A DNA stretch of 10,881 bases from OPU3-GD-OMZ sp964515235. GTDB taxonomy: Bacteria; Pseudomonadota; Gammaproteobacteria; Methylococcales; Methylomonadaceae. Made by a program: the position numbers and the translations under genes. The stretch is from the NCBI GenBank assembly GCA_964515235.1, contig CAZEVO010000047.1, positions 1 to 10,881 of the forward strand. The letters are read 5' to 3'. Below the pieces are notes generated by a model. That model saw nothing but the letters and a program-made list of their open reading frames with translations. It did no database searches and was not told the DNA's origin. How positions within the stretch are numbered: the first letter of the stretch is position 1; each line of letters begins with the position of its first letter. Positions 1 to 7,701 of the stretch are shown in pieces.

Positions 1-159
1 CAGGTTGCACTGGCGAAGGCTGCATTGCCGCGGGTTTAACTGTTTCCACCGTGCCTTGTGGTGCTTTTACCATCATCTCAGGTTGCACTGGCGAAGAAGG
101 CTGCGTTACCGCAGGTTTTGCTGTTTCCACCGTGCCTGGTGTTGCTTTTGCCATCACTT
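1..159 (-). repeat. In-frame 78/81-bp tandem repeat inside fliK
   Basis: Bases 1-78 and 79-159 are direct repeats. They differ at about 10 of 78 aligned positions plus one 3-base insertion. A third, decayed copy seems to begin at about 160. Each unit encodes 26-27 residues of Pro/Val/Thr-rich sequence with the shared core GTVET(A/V)KPA and an end like SPVQPE. Unit lengths are multiples of three, so the frame is kept. The array continues beyond the window edge, so its copy number is unknown. Confidence 0.9.
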
Positions 160-1282
160 TAGGGTGCAATGAGGCCGCAGTCGTACTTGAACTCTTAGTT
201 GTAGAATCTTGAGTCAAGTCCATTGCTAAAACACCGGAGTTGATCTGCTGAGATTCATTAAGAATGCGCTGTCCTAACGGCGTCGTATCAGAAATATTAG
301 AATGACTACGATCTTTTAACGCTTGATTTGTGGTGTCTGAAAGCGCGATTAGCGTATCATCGCCCAATAATGCGGTTGATTGTGGGTAATTTTTTGCCGG
401 TTTATTATTTGCTTGGGACTCAAGCGATGGTGTTTGAGTCGTTGTTAAAATAGTCGCAGCAACATCTGGATTAATTCCATTATTTTTGGCGAATTGTAAT
501 AATTCTTGATCATCAAAAACAGGTTTTGTCGTTTCAGCCGCACCGTTATTAACAAATGGCTTCCCTTCAGGCTGAGCACTTTCAATCCATTGCCGTAATG
601 ATTTTGCTAGCGTGTCAGAGTCGCTTTTATTTTCAGGAAGCCCTTGTAAAAATTGTGTAAGCCTAACCTCTTCAAATGATGGTGCTGGCCGTGACTCTTC
701 ACCCTGTTGCAAACTAATCTGTATAGCAGGTGTTAAGGCTGTGTGATTTTTCAGATAGCTAAGATGTTCTTTCGTGTTGCTTGAATGATCGGCAAAGGTT
801 TTATCAACGCCATCATTTTTGGTAACCGTTGATGAATGAAGTTTATGTGCTAAAACATCGGTCACTGGCTGATGGTGACTAGAAGGTATAGCCGCTAATC
901 CTGATTCAGGATTAGCAAGTTGTTGAACAGAAAATTCAGTTGTTTGAAGGTTTTTGACGAAGTTCAGTAATTGTTCTTGCGTGTATTCATTAACAATAGC
1001 TGCCTTTTCACCGGGCACACTATTCCACTGAACCGCTAATTGCTTTAGAAATTCAGGGGTCTGAGTATGGCGGCCAATTTTTTCCATAAGGCCATCAATT
1101 TCCGGCAATATTTGTTCAGGCGTAATACTTTTAATGCCGCCACTAACGGTCTCTGGTAACTGTTTGGCAAGCAATTGACTAAAGGATATCTCCGGCGAAG
1201 ATCGGCTATCCCCTTGAAATTGCTTACTATCTCCTCCAATTTGGGAGATAATATTAACCAGTTTCATCAAATCTGTATTCAC
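1..1282 (-). CDS. fliK: Flagellar hook-length control protein FliK, N-terminal part (3' end outside window)
   Basis: An open frame of 427 codons runs from a GTG at 1282 to the left edge without a stop. The GTG is preferred because GAGG lies 10 bases upstream; the next in-frame ATG (five codons in) has no ribosome site. The product begins VNTDLMKLVN and is hydrophilic, rich in Ser, Thr, Gln, Asn and Pro, with no membrane segment, becoming proline-rich and repetitive near the edge. FliK is an exported molecular ruler that measures hook length and switches the export gate from hook to filament substrates. Its N-terminal half is poorly conserved, and the diagnostic C-terminal domain that contacts FlhB is not in view. 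The identification therefore rests on position directly after fliJ, size, composition and a sigma54 promoter of its own, as in Vibrio and Pseudomonas relatives. Another long secreted protein is possible but less likely. Confidence 0.77.
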   Translation of the reverse strand, partial: MNTDLMKLVNIISQIGGDSKQFQGDSRSSPEISFSQLLAKQLPETVSGGIKSITPEQILPEIDGLMEKIGRHTQTPEFLKQLAVQWNSVPGEKAAIVNEYTQEQLLNFVKNLQTTEFSVQQLANPESGLAAIPSSHHQPVTDVLAHKLHSSTVTKNDGVDKTFADHSSNTKEHLSYLKNHTALTPAIQISLQQGEESRPAPSFEEVRLTQFLQGLPENKSDSDTLAKSLRQWIESAQPEGKPFVNNGAAETTKPVFDDQELLQFAKNNGINPDVAATILTTTQTPSLESQANNKPAKNYPQSTALLGDDTLIALSDTTNQALKDRSHSNISDTTPLGQRILNESQQINSGVLAMDLTQDSTTKSSSTTAASLHPKVMAKATPGTVETAKPAVTQPSSPVQPEMMVKAPQGTVETVKPAAMQPSPVQP

Positions 1283-1330
1283 AATAGTTCAACCTCAAAA
1301 AGTGAATGGTATAAAACACAGTAATACTAA

Positions 1331-1346
1331 TGCAATTACCTTGCCA
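1331..1346 (-). promoter_or_regulatory. Sigma54 (RpoN) -24/-12 promoter of fliK
   Basis: The minus strand reads TGGCAAGGTAATTGCA, with the GG and GC dinucleotides exactly 10 bases apart and a TTGCA -12 box, matching the RpoN consensus (TGGCAC-N5-TTGCA). The predicted start of transcription is near 1320, giving a 38-base leader before the fliK GTG. It lies in an intergenic gap with the correct orientation. The FlrC-type activator encoded in the same window is the natural candidate activator. Confidence 0.8.
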
Positions 1347-1424
1347 AATATAATGCGCAAGCAATAAATTAAGAATGAACTATTTCTACTAAGTCATTGA
1401 TTATAATAGATTTAAGTTTTCATT

Positions 1425-1452
1425 AAAAAATGCTAATTCAAATAAATTAAGC
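1425..1452 (-). terminator. Probable intrinsic terminator after fliJ
   Basis: On the minus strand a stem GCTTAATT / AATTAGC (seven pairs with one bulged T, six-base loop TATTTG) is followed by A and six T. It sits 34 bases past the fliJ stop and upstream of the fliK sigma54 promoter, so it would separate the fliE-J transcript from fliK. The stem is AT-rich, so termination may be partial. Confidence 0.45.
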
Positions 1453-1485
1453 CATTTGAAAAGTAAGTGTCAAAATTCCGTAAAG

Positions 1486-1929
1486 CTAGCCTCCATCACG
1501 ATGGGTTAGATACACTTGCCGTGAAATTTCCTCGTTTTCTCGCATTTCTTGATAGTCTCGATAGGCTTGTAGTGCCTCTTTTTCCCGTTCTTCAATTTTT
1601 TCGATGACTTTTAATTCAGTCAGACAGGTATTTAAATGTTGTTGTTTTTCATGCATTTCTTGTTGTAGTTTCTCACTCTTTTGCCGTTGCGCTTTTTTCA
1701 TATCATAAAGCTGCTGAATGAACTCTCTCAGACGAACAATGACATCTAAGAGAGCTGAATTTTGTTCAGCATTCACTAATTCAGTATGGTAATCATGAAT
1801 GTAACCGTTTAGGGACTGAATAGAGGCTTCGGTATCGGCAATTAACTTTTGTTGTAACAAACAAGCCGCTTGCGCTTCATCGACACTAGATTGGCGAATG
1901 TTTTTAAGAGTACTCCAATGCTTTGCCAT
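1486..1929 (-). CDS. fliJ: Flagellar export protein FliJ
   Basis: 147 residues, the usual size for FliJ. It is highly charged and almost entirely helical coiled coil (Gln/Glu/Lys/Arg-rich, no Pro after the N-terminus, no membrane segment). FliJ is the central stalk of the flagellar export ATPase: its two-helix coiled coil inserts in the FliI hexamer like the gamma subunit of F1 and contacts FlhA, coupling ATP hydrolysis to export and helping to recycle chaperones. The ATG at 1929 lies 14 bases after the fliI stop, with a GGGG-like ribosome site in between. Sequence conservation in this family is low, so the call rests on coiled-coil character, length and its place between fliI and fliK. It is the last gene before a probable terminator. 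Confidence 0.9.
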   Translation of the reverse strand: MAKHWSTLKNIRQSSVDEAQAACLLQQKLIADTEASIQSLNGYIHDYHTELVNAEQNSALLDVIVRLREFIQQLYDMKKAQRQKSEKLQQEMHEKQQHLNTCLTELKVIEKIEEREKEALQAYRDYQEMRENEEISRQVYLTHRDGG

Positions 1930-1943
1930 ACCGTTATACCCCG

Positions 1944-3266
1944 TTACCCATCATCAGTGACAGAAAACAAAAAAGACATTGAATCATCAAAAGTAACTGA
2001 CTCGTTCATATCTTGTTGTAAAAATTGATTGAGAACAGGCATTTTCTGTATTGCGCTATCTAACTCCGGGTTAGTGCCTGCTTGATAAGCACCGATATTA
2101 ATTAAGTCACTATTATCGTGATAAATAGACAATAATTTCCTAAAATGCATTACCCGTTGTAATTGAGGCGGTGGGAGCAAATTAGACATTAATCGACTAA
2201 TGGAGTGGTCAACGTCAATGGCAGGATAATGGCTTCGGGCAGCCAAATCTCTAGACAAAGAGATATGGCCATCTAAAATGGCACGTGCCGCATCGACAAT
2301 GGGGTCTTGTTGATCATCCCCTTCAGCTAAAACTGTGTAAAAAGCGGTAATTGACCCAGTACTAGTGCCATGATTGCCTGCACGTTCAATTAATGAAGGT
2401 AGTAAAGTAAACACCGAAGGTGGGTAACCTTTAGTGGCTGGTGCTTCACCAACGGCTAAACCAATTTCGCGCTGAGCATGTGCAACACGGGTAATAGAAT
2501 CCATTAATAATAAAACATTTTTACCCTGGTCTCTGAAATATTCAGCAATTGTTGTTGCCAACATCGCTCCATTTAAACGGGCAACGGGAGAGACATCCCC
2601 TGGAGCTGCAACGACTACAGAGCGGCGAAGGCCTTCTTCACCCAATGATTCTGTTACAAATTCCTGTACCTCACGCCCCCTTTCCCCAATCAAACCAATA
2701 ACTACAATATCGGCTTCAGTAAAACGAGTCATCATGCCTAACAAGACACTTTTACCCACACCACTGCCGGCCATTAACCCTAAGCGCTGACCTTGTCCGA
2801 TGGTCATTAATCCGTTAATCGCACGTACGCCAACATCAAGTATCTTTTCAATAGGATTTCGATCCATCGGATTAATGGGAACACCGGTGACTTGGCGGTA
2901 TTCACTGGCAACGATTTCATCGCCTCCATCTAAAGGGTGTCCCATGCCGTCGATGACTCGACCGAGCATAGCGTTACTCATCGCTGCATTGGAAGAACCT
3001 TTTCTGGCCACAACACGAAAGCCTGGCGCAATACCACGAACCGATTTAAAAGGCATTAGTAATAGCTTACCCTGAGAAAAACCAATCACCTCAGCAGCAG
3101 AATGCATGCCTGTAGGACCGATAAGGTCGCAATGCGTGCCGATAGGTGCATGAATCCCTCCGGCCTCTAACGTCAAGCCGACAACTCGGGTTAAAACACC
3201 TTGAATAGCAGGCGGTGAAATCTGCGTTTTAGTGATTAAATGTTCAACATTGTCAGAAAAAAGCAT
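1944..3266 (-). CDS. fliI: Flagellum-specific ATP synthase/export ATPase FliI
   Basis: About 440 residues, the family's usual length. FliI is the cytoplasmic hexameric ATPase of the flagellar type III export apparatus, related to F1 beta. With an ATG start at 3266, the Walker A motif AGSGVGKS is at about residues 166-173, the GERGRE motif with the catalytic Glu at about 194-199, and Walker B LLLMDS at about 252-257. This is followed by the family signatures EAPATKGYPPSVF and EGDDQQDPI. The N-terminal beta-barrel (from about residue 18) and the C-terminal helical domain are intact. A TTG at 3272 would add two residues; the ATG is preferred, but neither has a clear Shine-Dalgarno sequence. It starts 12 bases after the fliH stop, so coupled translation is likely. 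It works with FliH (regulator) and FliJ (stalk), encoded on either side. Confidence 0.97.
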   Translation of the reverse strand: MLFSDNVEHLITKTQISPPAIQGVLTRVVGLTLEAGGIHAPIGTHCDLIGPTGMHSAAEVIGFSQGKLLLMPFKSVRGIAPGFRVVARKGSSNAAMSNAMLGRVIDGMGHPLDGGDEIVASEYRQVTGVPINPMDRNPIEKILDVGVRAINGLMTIGQGQRLGLMAGSGVGKSVLLGMMTRFTEADIVVIGLIGERGREVQEFVTESLGEEGLRRSVVVAAPGDVSPVARLNGAMLATTIAEYFRDQGKNVLLLMDSITRVAHAQREIGLAVGEAPATKGYPPSVFTLLPSLIERAGNHGTSTGSITAFYTVLAEGDDQQDPIVDAARAILDGHISLSRDLAARSHYPAIDVDHSISRLMSNLLPPPQLQRVMHFRKLLSIYHDNSDLINIGAYQAGTNPELDSAIQKMPVLNQFLQQDMNESVTFDDSMSFLFSVTDDG

Positions 3267-3278
3267 ACGCAATAGCCA

Positions 3279-4412
3279 TTAATTGTCATTGGTTTTTTCA
3301 AGATGGGTTATCGGTTCGAGCAAATGAGCCTCAACACTTTCAAAGATTTGTTCAGTTATTTCTGATAAACGGTCGACGATTAAATCTTCAGTATGTCGTT
3401 CTGCATTAGAAATTCGCACGGAGCCGGGTGAGAGCTCTTCATCAGATAAAACCAGATAATCTTCTGGTAAGGAATTATGCTTTTCAAGTAGTTCTTTATC
3501 TATCGGGTTAAGAAACACTTTCAGGCCATCAGTATTACTGAAAAATTCTAATGAAGCCTTAATTAAGCTATCAATCGCCGAGCTGGAAAGTGTTAGTTCG
3601 GCGCGAACTAATTGCCGGGCAATATGTGTTGAGAGTTTTAATAAAGCGTCTTGTTGTTCGTCGTAGTAATGCTGAATGGTGCCTTGCAAATTAGTCAGTA
3701 GTAACGAAAGTTCAGTGGTAATATTTTCTAATTGTTGCTTTTGTTGTTGTAAAGCCGCTTCATTCTCTGCATGTTGGTGTGCGTATTCAGCCTCTAATTC
3801 AGCTTTGTAGGCAGACAAAATTGCTTCATTATCAAGACGTGTACTTTCATCTAGATTTTCAAGTTGATCGTTTTGGTCTGGGTTCGCTGATTCGGTGTCA
3901 CTCGGTTCATCAATTTTTTCCGTGGCTAAGGTTACTTCTTCAGTGGGGCTAGGCACCTCTGAAACAGCAGCACTAACCGCCGGCGGTGGTGTCATTTCAA
4001 CTGGCGGTGGAGGCGGAGGCGGAGGTGGCTCAGGGGCATTGTTAACAGATGGGTTAGTTTCTCTGGGTGCATCGTCTGCCATGCTCTCAGATGTAGGACC
4101 ACTGTTAGGAATTAAGACCTGATCTAAGCCTTCGGCAATTCGCGATTGCGCTTCGGTTAACTCCTCAACAGAAACCGGTATTAAGGGCTGCCAATTTGCA
4201 TCAGGTTGTTGTTCTGCAGAAAGCGCGCTTAGTTCATCATGAAAAGATTCGCCCGGGTCATCGGTTTCCAGTTGTTCGGATTCAGAGATCGCTTGAAAAG
4301 GGATAAATAAATCTTTTTGATCATGCCCCTCAACAACCTGTGAAGTAACCTGAGATTGCCAAAGCGCACCGTTATTGGTCTGGTTTTTTACAACTTTAAC
4401 CGACAACGCCAT
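3279..4412 (-). CDS. fliH: Flagellar assembly protein FliH, with extended proline-rich N-terminus
   Basis: 377 residues from the ATG at 4412; two GTG codons just upstream (4418, 4415) could give 379 or 378. FliH dimers bind FliI, hold it inactive and tether it to the C-ring (FliN) and FlhA. The C-terminal third (from about residue 255, through KVFLNP and LSPGSVRI) is a recognisable FliH/V-ATPase E-subunit-like domain, preceded by a Gln/Glu-rich coiled coil at about 195-245. An early element with WQPLIPVSVEEL (about 74-85) resembles the conserved N-terminal segment of gammaproteobacterial FliH. Residues 105-190 are acidic, Pro/Ser/Thr-rich and probably disordered, with nine consecutive prolines (about 129-137). 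This makes the protein longer than the roughly 230-330 residues I expect for the family. The start overlaps the end of fliG by 17 bases (more if GTG is used). Confidence 0.93.
   Translation of the reverse strand: MALSVKVVKNQTNNGALWQSQVTSQVVEGHDQKDLFIPFQAISESEQLETDDPGESFHDELSALSAEQQPDANWQPLIPVSVEELTEAQSRIAEGLDQVLIPNSGPTSESMADDAPRETNPSVNNAPEPPPPPPPPPVEMTPPPAVSAAVSEVPSPTEEVTLATEKIDEPSDTESANPDQNDQLENLDESTRLDNEAILSAYKAELEAEYAHQHAENEAALQQQKQQLENITTELSLLLTNLQGTIQHYYDEQQDALLKLSTHIARQLVRAELTLSSSAIDSLIKASLEFFSNTDGLKVFLNPIDKELLEKHNSLPEDYLVLSDEELSPGSVRISNAERHTEDLIVDRLSEITEQIFESVEAHLLEPITHLEKTNDN
4002..4028 (-). repeat. Nine-proline tract encoded by GC-rich triplet repeat in fliH
   Basis: Nine successive CCN codons (CCA, CCT, CCG mixed) form a 27-base block made of near-repeats of CCGCCT on the minus strand. 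A second PPP block follows seven codons later. The codon mixture suggests it is not a pure slippage product today. Its GC content contrasts with the AT-rich surroundings. Confidence 0.9.
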
Positions 4413-5454
4413 CACCACGACCCGGCAACATCATTTCACCAGAATCGGATAAACGACGTGCTGTTTTAAGAATATCTTTTTGTGCTTCCTCAACCTCTTT
4501 AATACGCATTGGCCCTTTGGCTTCCATATCATCTAAGAACATATCCGCGGCCCGCGATGACATATTACCCAAAAATTTATCTTTAACCATGTCGTCAGCG
4601 CCTTTTAACGCAATCATAAGGACGTCACTTTCAATATTACGCATTAACACCTGAGTGCTTTTATCATCACAACCGACTAAATTATCAAAAACGAACATAT
4701 TATCCATAATACGGCCCATGAGGGTTTCATCGGTTTTTTCCATAACACCCATGATGCCGGCTTCCATATCAGAATCAGTAAAGTTCATGATTTTGGCAGC
4801 AGTTATAACACCACCAACACTGGATGATTTAGCGGCTGAATTATTAGCAAACTGGTTTTGCATAATACGTTCTAATTCATCCAGCGCTTCAGGTTGAATT
4901 GTTTCTAAATTAGCAACACGCATAATGACTTCAGCACGAATATTTTCAGGTAAGAAACCTAAAACATCGGCAGCTGTTGCATATTCTAAAAATGATAAAA
5001 TAATAGCAATAATTTGAGGATGCTCTTCACGAATCATTTCCGAGATGGACCGTGAATCCATCCATCTCAAAATATCCATGCCGCCACTAGCATTCTGTGG
5101 CATGATCCGGTTTAGAACGCTGTAGGCTTTATCTTCACCAAGTGCTTTAACCATCACATTCTCAACATAATCGGTAGAGCCAAAGCCTAAACTGGTTTGA
5201 TGTTTTATTAATGAAATAAACTCATCTAACACGGCACCCACCGCTTCCTGAGAGACTTCAGAAATTGACATCATCGCCGACCCTAAATGTTGAACTTCTT
5301 TCGGCTCAAGGTGAGTTAAAATATTAGAGGCCTCTTCTTCTCCTAACAACATCATCAAAATTGCAGTTTTTTGGGTTGAAGAGAGAAGCCGTAATTCCTC
5401 TGACAGCGATTTTTTTTCTTCTACATTACCTTCGTCCAGATTATCTTCAGCCAT
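4396..5454 (-). CDS. fliG: Flagellar motor switch protein FliG
   Basis: 352 residues; FliG is the rotor component of the C-ring that binds FliF and takes torque from the stator. All three armadillo-like domains are present. The EHPQ motif is at 144-147 and the MFxF motif (MFVF) at 253-256. The charged torque-helix residues of the E. coli protein (K264, R281, D288, D289, R297) align with K284, R301, D308, D309 and R317 here, a constant offset of 20, so the motor interface looks conserved. The N-terminal extension of about 15-20 acidic residues accounts for the extra length. The ATG at 5454 abuts the fliF stop with no gap, and AGGA lies six bases upstream inside the fliF end, indicating translational coupling. 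The 3' end overlaps the fliH start. Confidence 0.98.
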   Translation of the reverse strand: MAEDNLDEGNVEEKKSLSEELRLLSSTQKTAILMMLLGEEEASNILTHLEPKEVQHLGSAMMSISEVSQEAVGAVLDEFISLIKHQTSLGFGSTDYVENVMVKALGEDKAYSVLNRIMPQNASGGMDILRWMDSRSISEMIREEHPQIIAIILSFLEYATAADVLGFLPENIRAEVIMRVANLETIQPEALDELERIMQNQFANNSAAKSSSVGGVITAAKIMNFTDSDMEAGIMGVMEKTDETLMGRIMDNMFVFDNLVGCDDKSTQVLMRNIESDVLMIALKGADDMVKDKFLGNMSSRAADMFLDDMEAKGPMRIKEVEEAQKDILKTARRLSDSGEMMLPGRGDGVVG

Positions 5455-7314
5455 TTATAATCCTAAATCTTTTCTGACCCAAGCACGCATGACATTAGCA
5501 ACTCGGCGAGAGTCGTCATTCACTAACATTCTGACCAGAGCGACTTTATCATCATATGAATTTGCTGTATCTAACATATCAGCTGAAATAGCAGATTTTT
5601 TAGGTTTTAATCGTGCTTTCATTTCTTCTAGGGTTTCTCCATCTTGCAATACATTGGGGTCGTCAGGCTCTTCGCCGTTTAAGGAACCTGCAAGTAGATT
5701 TTCTTGTTCATGATCTAAAGCATACTGTTCTTCAAAGGCTTTTTTAGCTGCATCCGGATGAAGGAGATTGCTGACCACTGGTTTAAAAACCGTCAAAATC
5801 AGTAAGATAAAAATGGCCGCAATGACCAGTTGACGGCCTAAACCTTGTAGCTGTGTATCGCGCCACCAGGCAAGTTCTTCGGCCACTAATTGCGGGGTGA
5901 ATGATGCTTCCATCACCGTAACGGTATCGCCTCTGGTTGCATCAAAGCCTATCGCACCTTTCACTAACGCTTCAATTTCAGCTAATGATTTTTGCTTATT
6001 AACGGCACTGACCGTCTCTGGCGATTGTTCTTTCTGGGCATCTTCAGCGGGTGTTCCTTCTTCGGTGTTTGTTTCTGTTGAGACCGGAGTCGGTTTTATT
6101 TTCTGGTCGACCACAACGGCAACAGCTAAGCGGGTCACCACGCCGGCGATTTTCTTTTCATGACGAATGGTTTTATCAATCTCATAATTTCGGGTACTAG
6201 AGCCAGTACTGGAACCTGATGACTCATTGCCGCCTCCTCCTGCTTGCGCTAACGGATTATTAGAAAGAAAACCAGGAACACCAGAGGCACCTGCATTAGA
6301 ACTACTCTGGCCAGACATTTGCTCACTTCTGAGCGCAATCGTTTTAGGGTTAAACAACTGGCTGGTACTTTCTATTAAGGTATAGTCAACTTCAGCATTG
6401 ACTTCAGCATGAATATTTTCTTTACCGAGGAAAGTCGATAAGATCGAGAGTACCCGTGTACGATACATATCCTCAACTTGGTTACGGTATTGCAACTGTT
6501 CATTAGAAAGGTTGAAATCGTTAGACGCTGACTTTGAATGTAATAATTTACCATGCGAATCAACGACCGAGACCGATTCGGCTTCCATAAATGGAATACT
6601 GGATGCAACCATATGGATAATTGCTTCAACCTGTCCGGTCGTGATGGCCCGGCCTTGATGTTGAAAAACAACCACAGAGGCTTTTGAGGCCTCACGATTT
6701 CGAATAAAAACCGATTGTTTCGGAATTGCCAGATGTACTCTGGCGCGACGAACAGAATCAATGGTGGCGATAGAAGTTGCTAATTCTTCTTCCATGGCAA
6801 GTTTATAGCGCATTTGCTCCATAAACTGACTGGTACCCATCGATTGGTCTTTGCGAATTAAGTTAAAACCACCGACAGACGATTCCGGCAAGCCTTGCGA
6901 AGCCAACAATAACTTGGCTTCATGATAGTCATCAGTAGAAACTGTGACATTACCTGAAACAGGGTCGAGTTTAACCGGTATATCCGCTGCAATTAACGCA
7001 TTGTAGATTGCGGATTGGTCTTTCTGACTGATTCCTTCAAACAAAGGTCTGAAAGAAGCGCCATTAAAAACGGAATAAACCATCACAGAAATTAATAAAA
7101 CAACAATCACGACAACAGCTGGGATTGATTTTTGAACTGCAGGCTGCTGAAAAAAACCGGTTGCAGCGGTCGGTTCTTGTCCTCCAGGGGGAGGCGGCGC
7201 TATGGCGCCGGCCGGATTATTAACAGCAACCGATTGCCCACCGGGTTGTTCCAGTAAAGGATCAGCTCCCGGAGCGGTATTAGTATCAGCGGTGATAGCG
7301 GGCTGCTCTGCCAT
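5455..7314 (-). CDS. fliF: Flagellar MS-ring protein FliF
   Basis: 619 residues. FliF forms the MS ring in the inner membrane, the base on which rotor, rod and export gate assemble. A Pro/Gly-rich cytoplasmic N-terminus (about 1-60, including PPPP) precedes the first membrane helix at about 65-83. The periplasmic ring-building domains follow, with typical text such as RRARVHLAIPKQSVF and HAEVNAEVDYT. A disordered Gly/Ser segment (GGGGNESSGSS) lies in the middle. The second membrane helix is at about 495-514. The cytoplasmic tail ends in the FliG-binding motif (about 583-619, YDDKVALVRMLVNDD). It is complete. The start at 7314 is 32 bases after fliE, and I see no Shine-Dalgarno there (the leader is A/T-rich), so translation may depend on readthrough coupling or an unstructured leader. 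Confidence 0.98.
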   Translation of the reverse strand: MAEQPAITADTNTAPGADPLLEQPGGQSVAVNNPAGAIAPPPPGGQEPTAATGFFQQPAVQKSIPAVVVIVVLLISVMVYSVFNGASFRPLFEGISQKDQSAIYNALIAADIPVKLDPVSGNVTVSTDDYHEAKLLLASQGLPESSVGGFNLIRKDQSMGTSQFMEQMRYKLAMEEELATSIATIDSVRRARVHLAIPKQSVFIRNREASKASVVVFQHQGRAITTGQVEAIIHMVASSIPFMEAESVSVVDSHGKLLHSKSASNDFNLSNEQLQYRNQVEDMYRTRVLSILSTFLGKENIHAEVNAEVDYTLIESTSQLFNPKTIALRSEQMSGQSSSNAGASGVPGFLSNNPLAQAGGGGNESSGSSTGSSTRNYEIDKTIRHEKKIAGVVTRLAVAVVVDQKIKPTPVSTETNTEEGTPAEDAQKEQSPETVSAVNKQKSLAEIEALVKGAIGFDATRGDTVTVMEASFTPQLVAEELAWWRDTQLQGLGRQLVIAAIFILLILTVFKPVVSNLLHPDAAKKAFEEQYALDHEQENLLAGSLNGEEPDDPNVLQDGETLEEMKARLKPKKSAISADMLDTANSYDDKVALVRMLVNDDSRRVANVMRAWVRKDLGL

Positions 7315-7346
7315 AAATAGGTTTTAAAGTAATTAATTAAAAAATC

Positions 7347-7667
7347 TTAAACGGGCATATTCATAATGTCTTGATACGCTGCCAGCACTTTGTTTCTAAC
7401 TTGTAAGGTCGCTTGAAAAGCGAGTGCCGATTTTTGTGAGGCAAGCATCACTTGCGTCAATGGAATATCCGCACCTTTTTCAAAGGCATCTTTCATTTGA
7501 CCTGAGGTCATTTGTAAATCATTAACCGTGTTAATGGTTTCACCTAAGGTGTCACTAAAAGAAACGGCTGACGGATTTTTGACAATTTGTTCAGTTCCAG
7601 AGGCTTGTGAAGACATAATGCGCATTTGGCTCATTAACGCATTCATATCAGTAAGTGGTGCTGTCAT
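7347..7667 (-). CDS. fliE: Flagellar hook-basal body protein FliE
   Basis: 106 residues, the usual length. FliE is the first exported rod component and joins the MS ring to the proximal rod. The C-terminal half (PLTQVMLASQKSALAF, QVRNKVLAAYQDIMNMPV) is the strongly conserved FliE signature with its helical pair; the N-terminus carries the variable export region. The start at 7667 has the best ribosome site in the window: AAGGAG five bases before the ATG. It lies 34 bases after the flrC stop. No convincing sigma54 or sigma28 promoter is visible in the gap or the last 150 bases of flrC, so it is probably co-transcribed with flrC. Confidence 0.96.
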   Translation of the reverse strand: MTAPLTDMNALMSQMRIMSSQASGTEQIVKNPSAVSFSDTLGETINTVNDLQMTSGQMKDAFEKGADIPLTQVMLASQKSALAFQATLQVRNKVLAAYQDIMNMPV

Positions 7668-7701
7668 AGTTTCTCCTTAACGTGTTCTTATAGTCATGAC
7701 C

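Noticed and set aside
1045..1239. 64-codon minus-strand frame inside the fliK region
   Set aside because: It is a shifted frame (TTG start) lying wholly within the long open fliK frame, with no ribosome site; the fliK frame is open for 427 codons.
2800..6163. Several plus-strand open frames of 70-90 codons opposite fliI, fliH, fliG and fliF
   Set aside because: All are antisense shadows of strongly conserved genes, without ribosome sites or recognisable protein features. The Gly-rich one is only the complement of the FliH polyproline tract.
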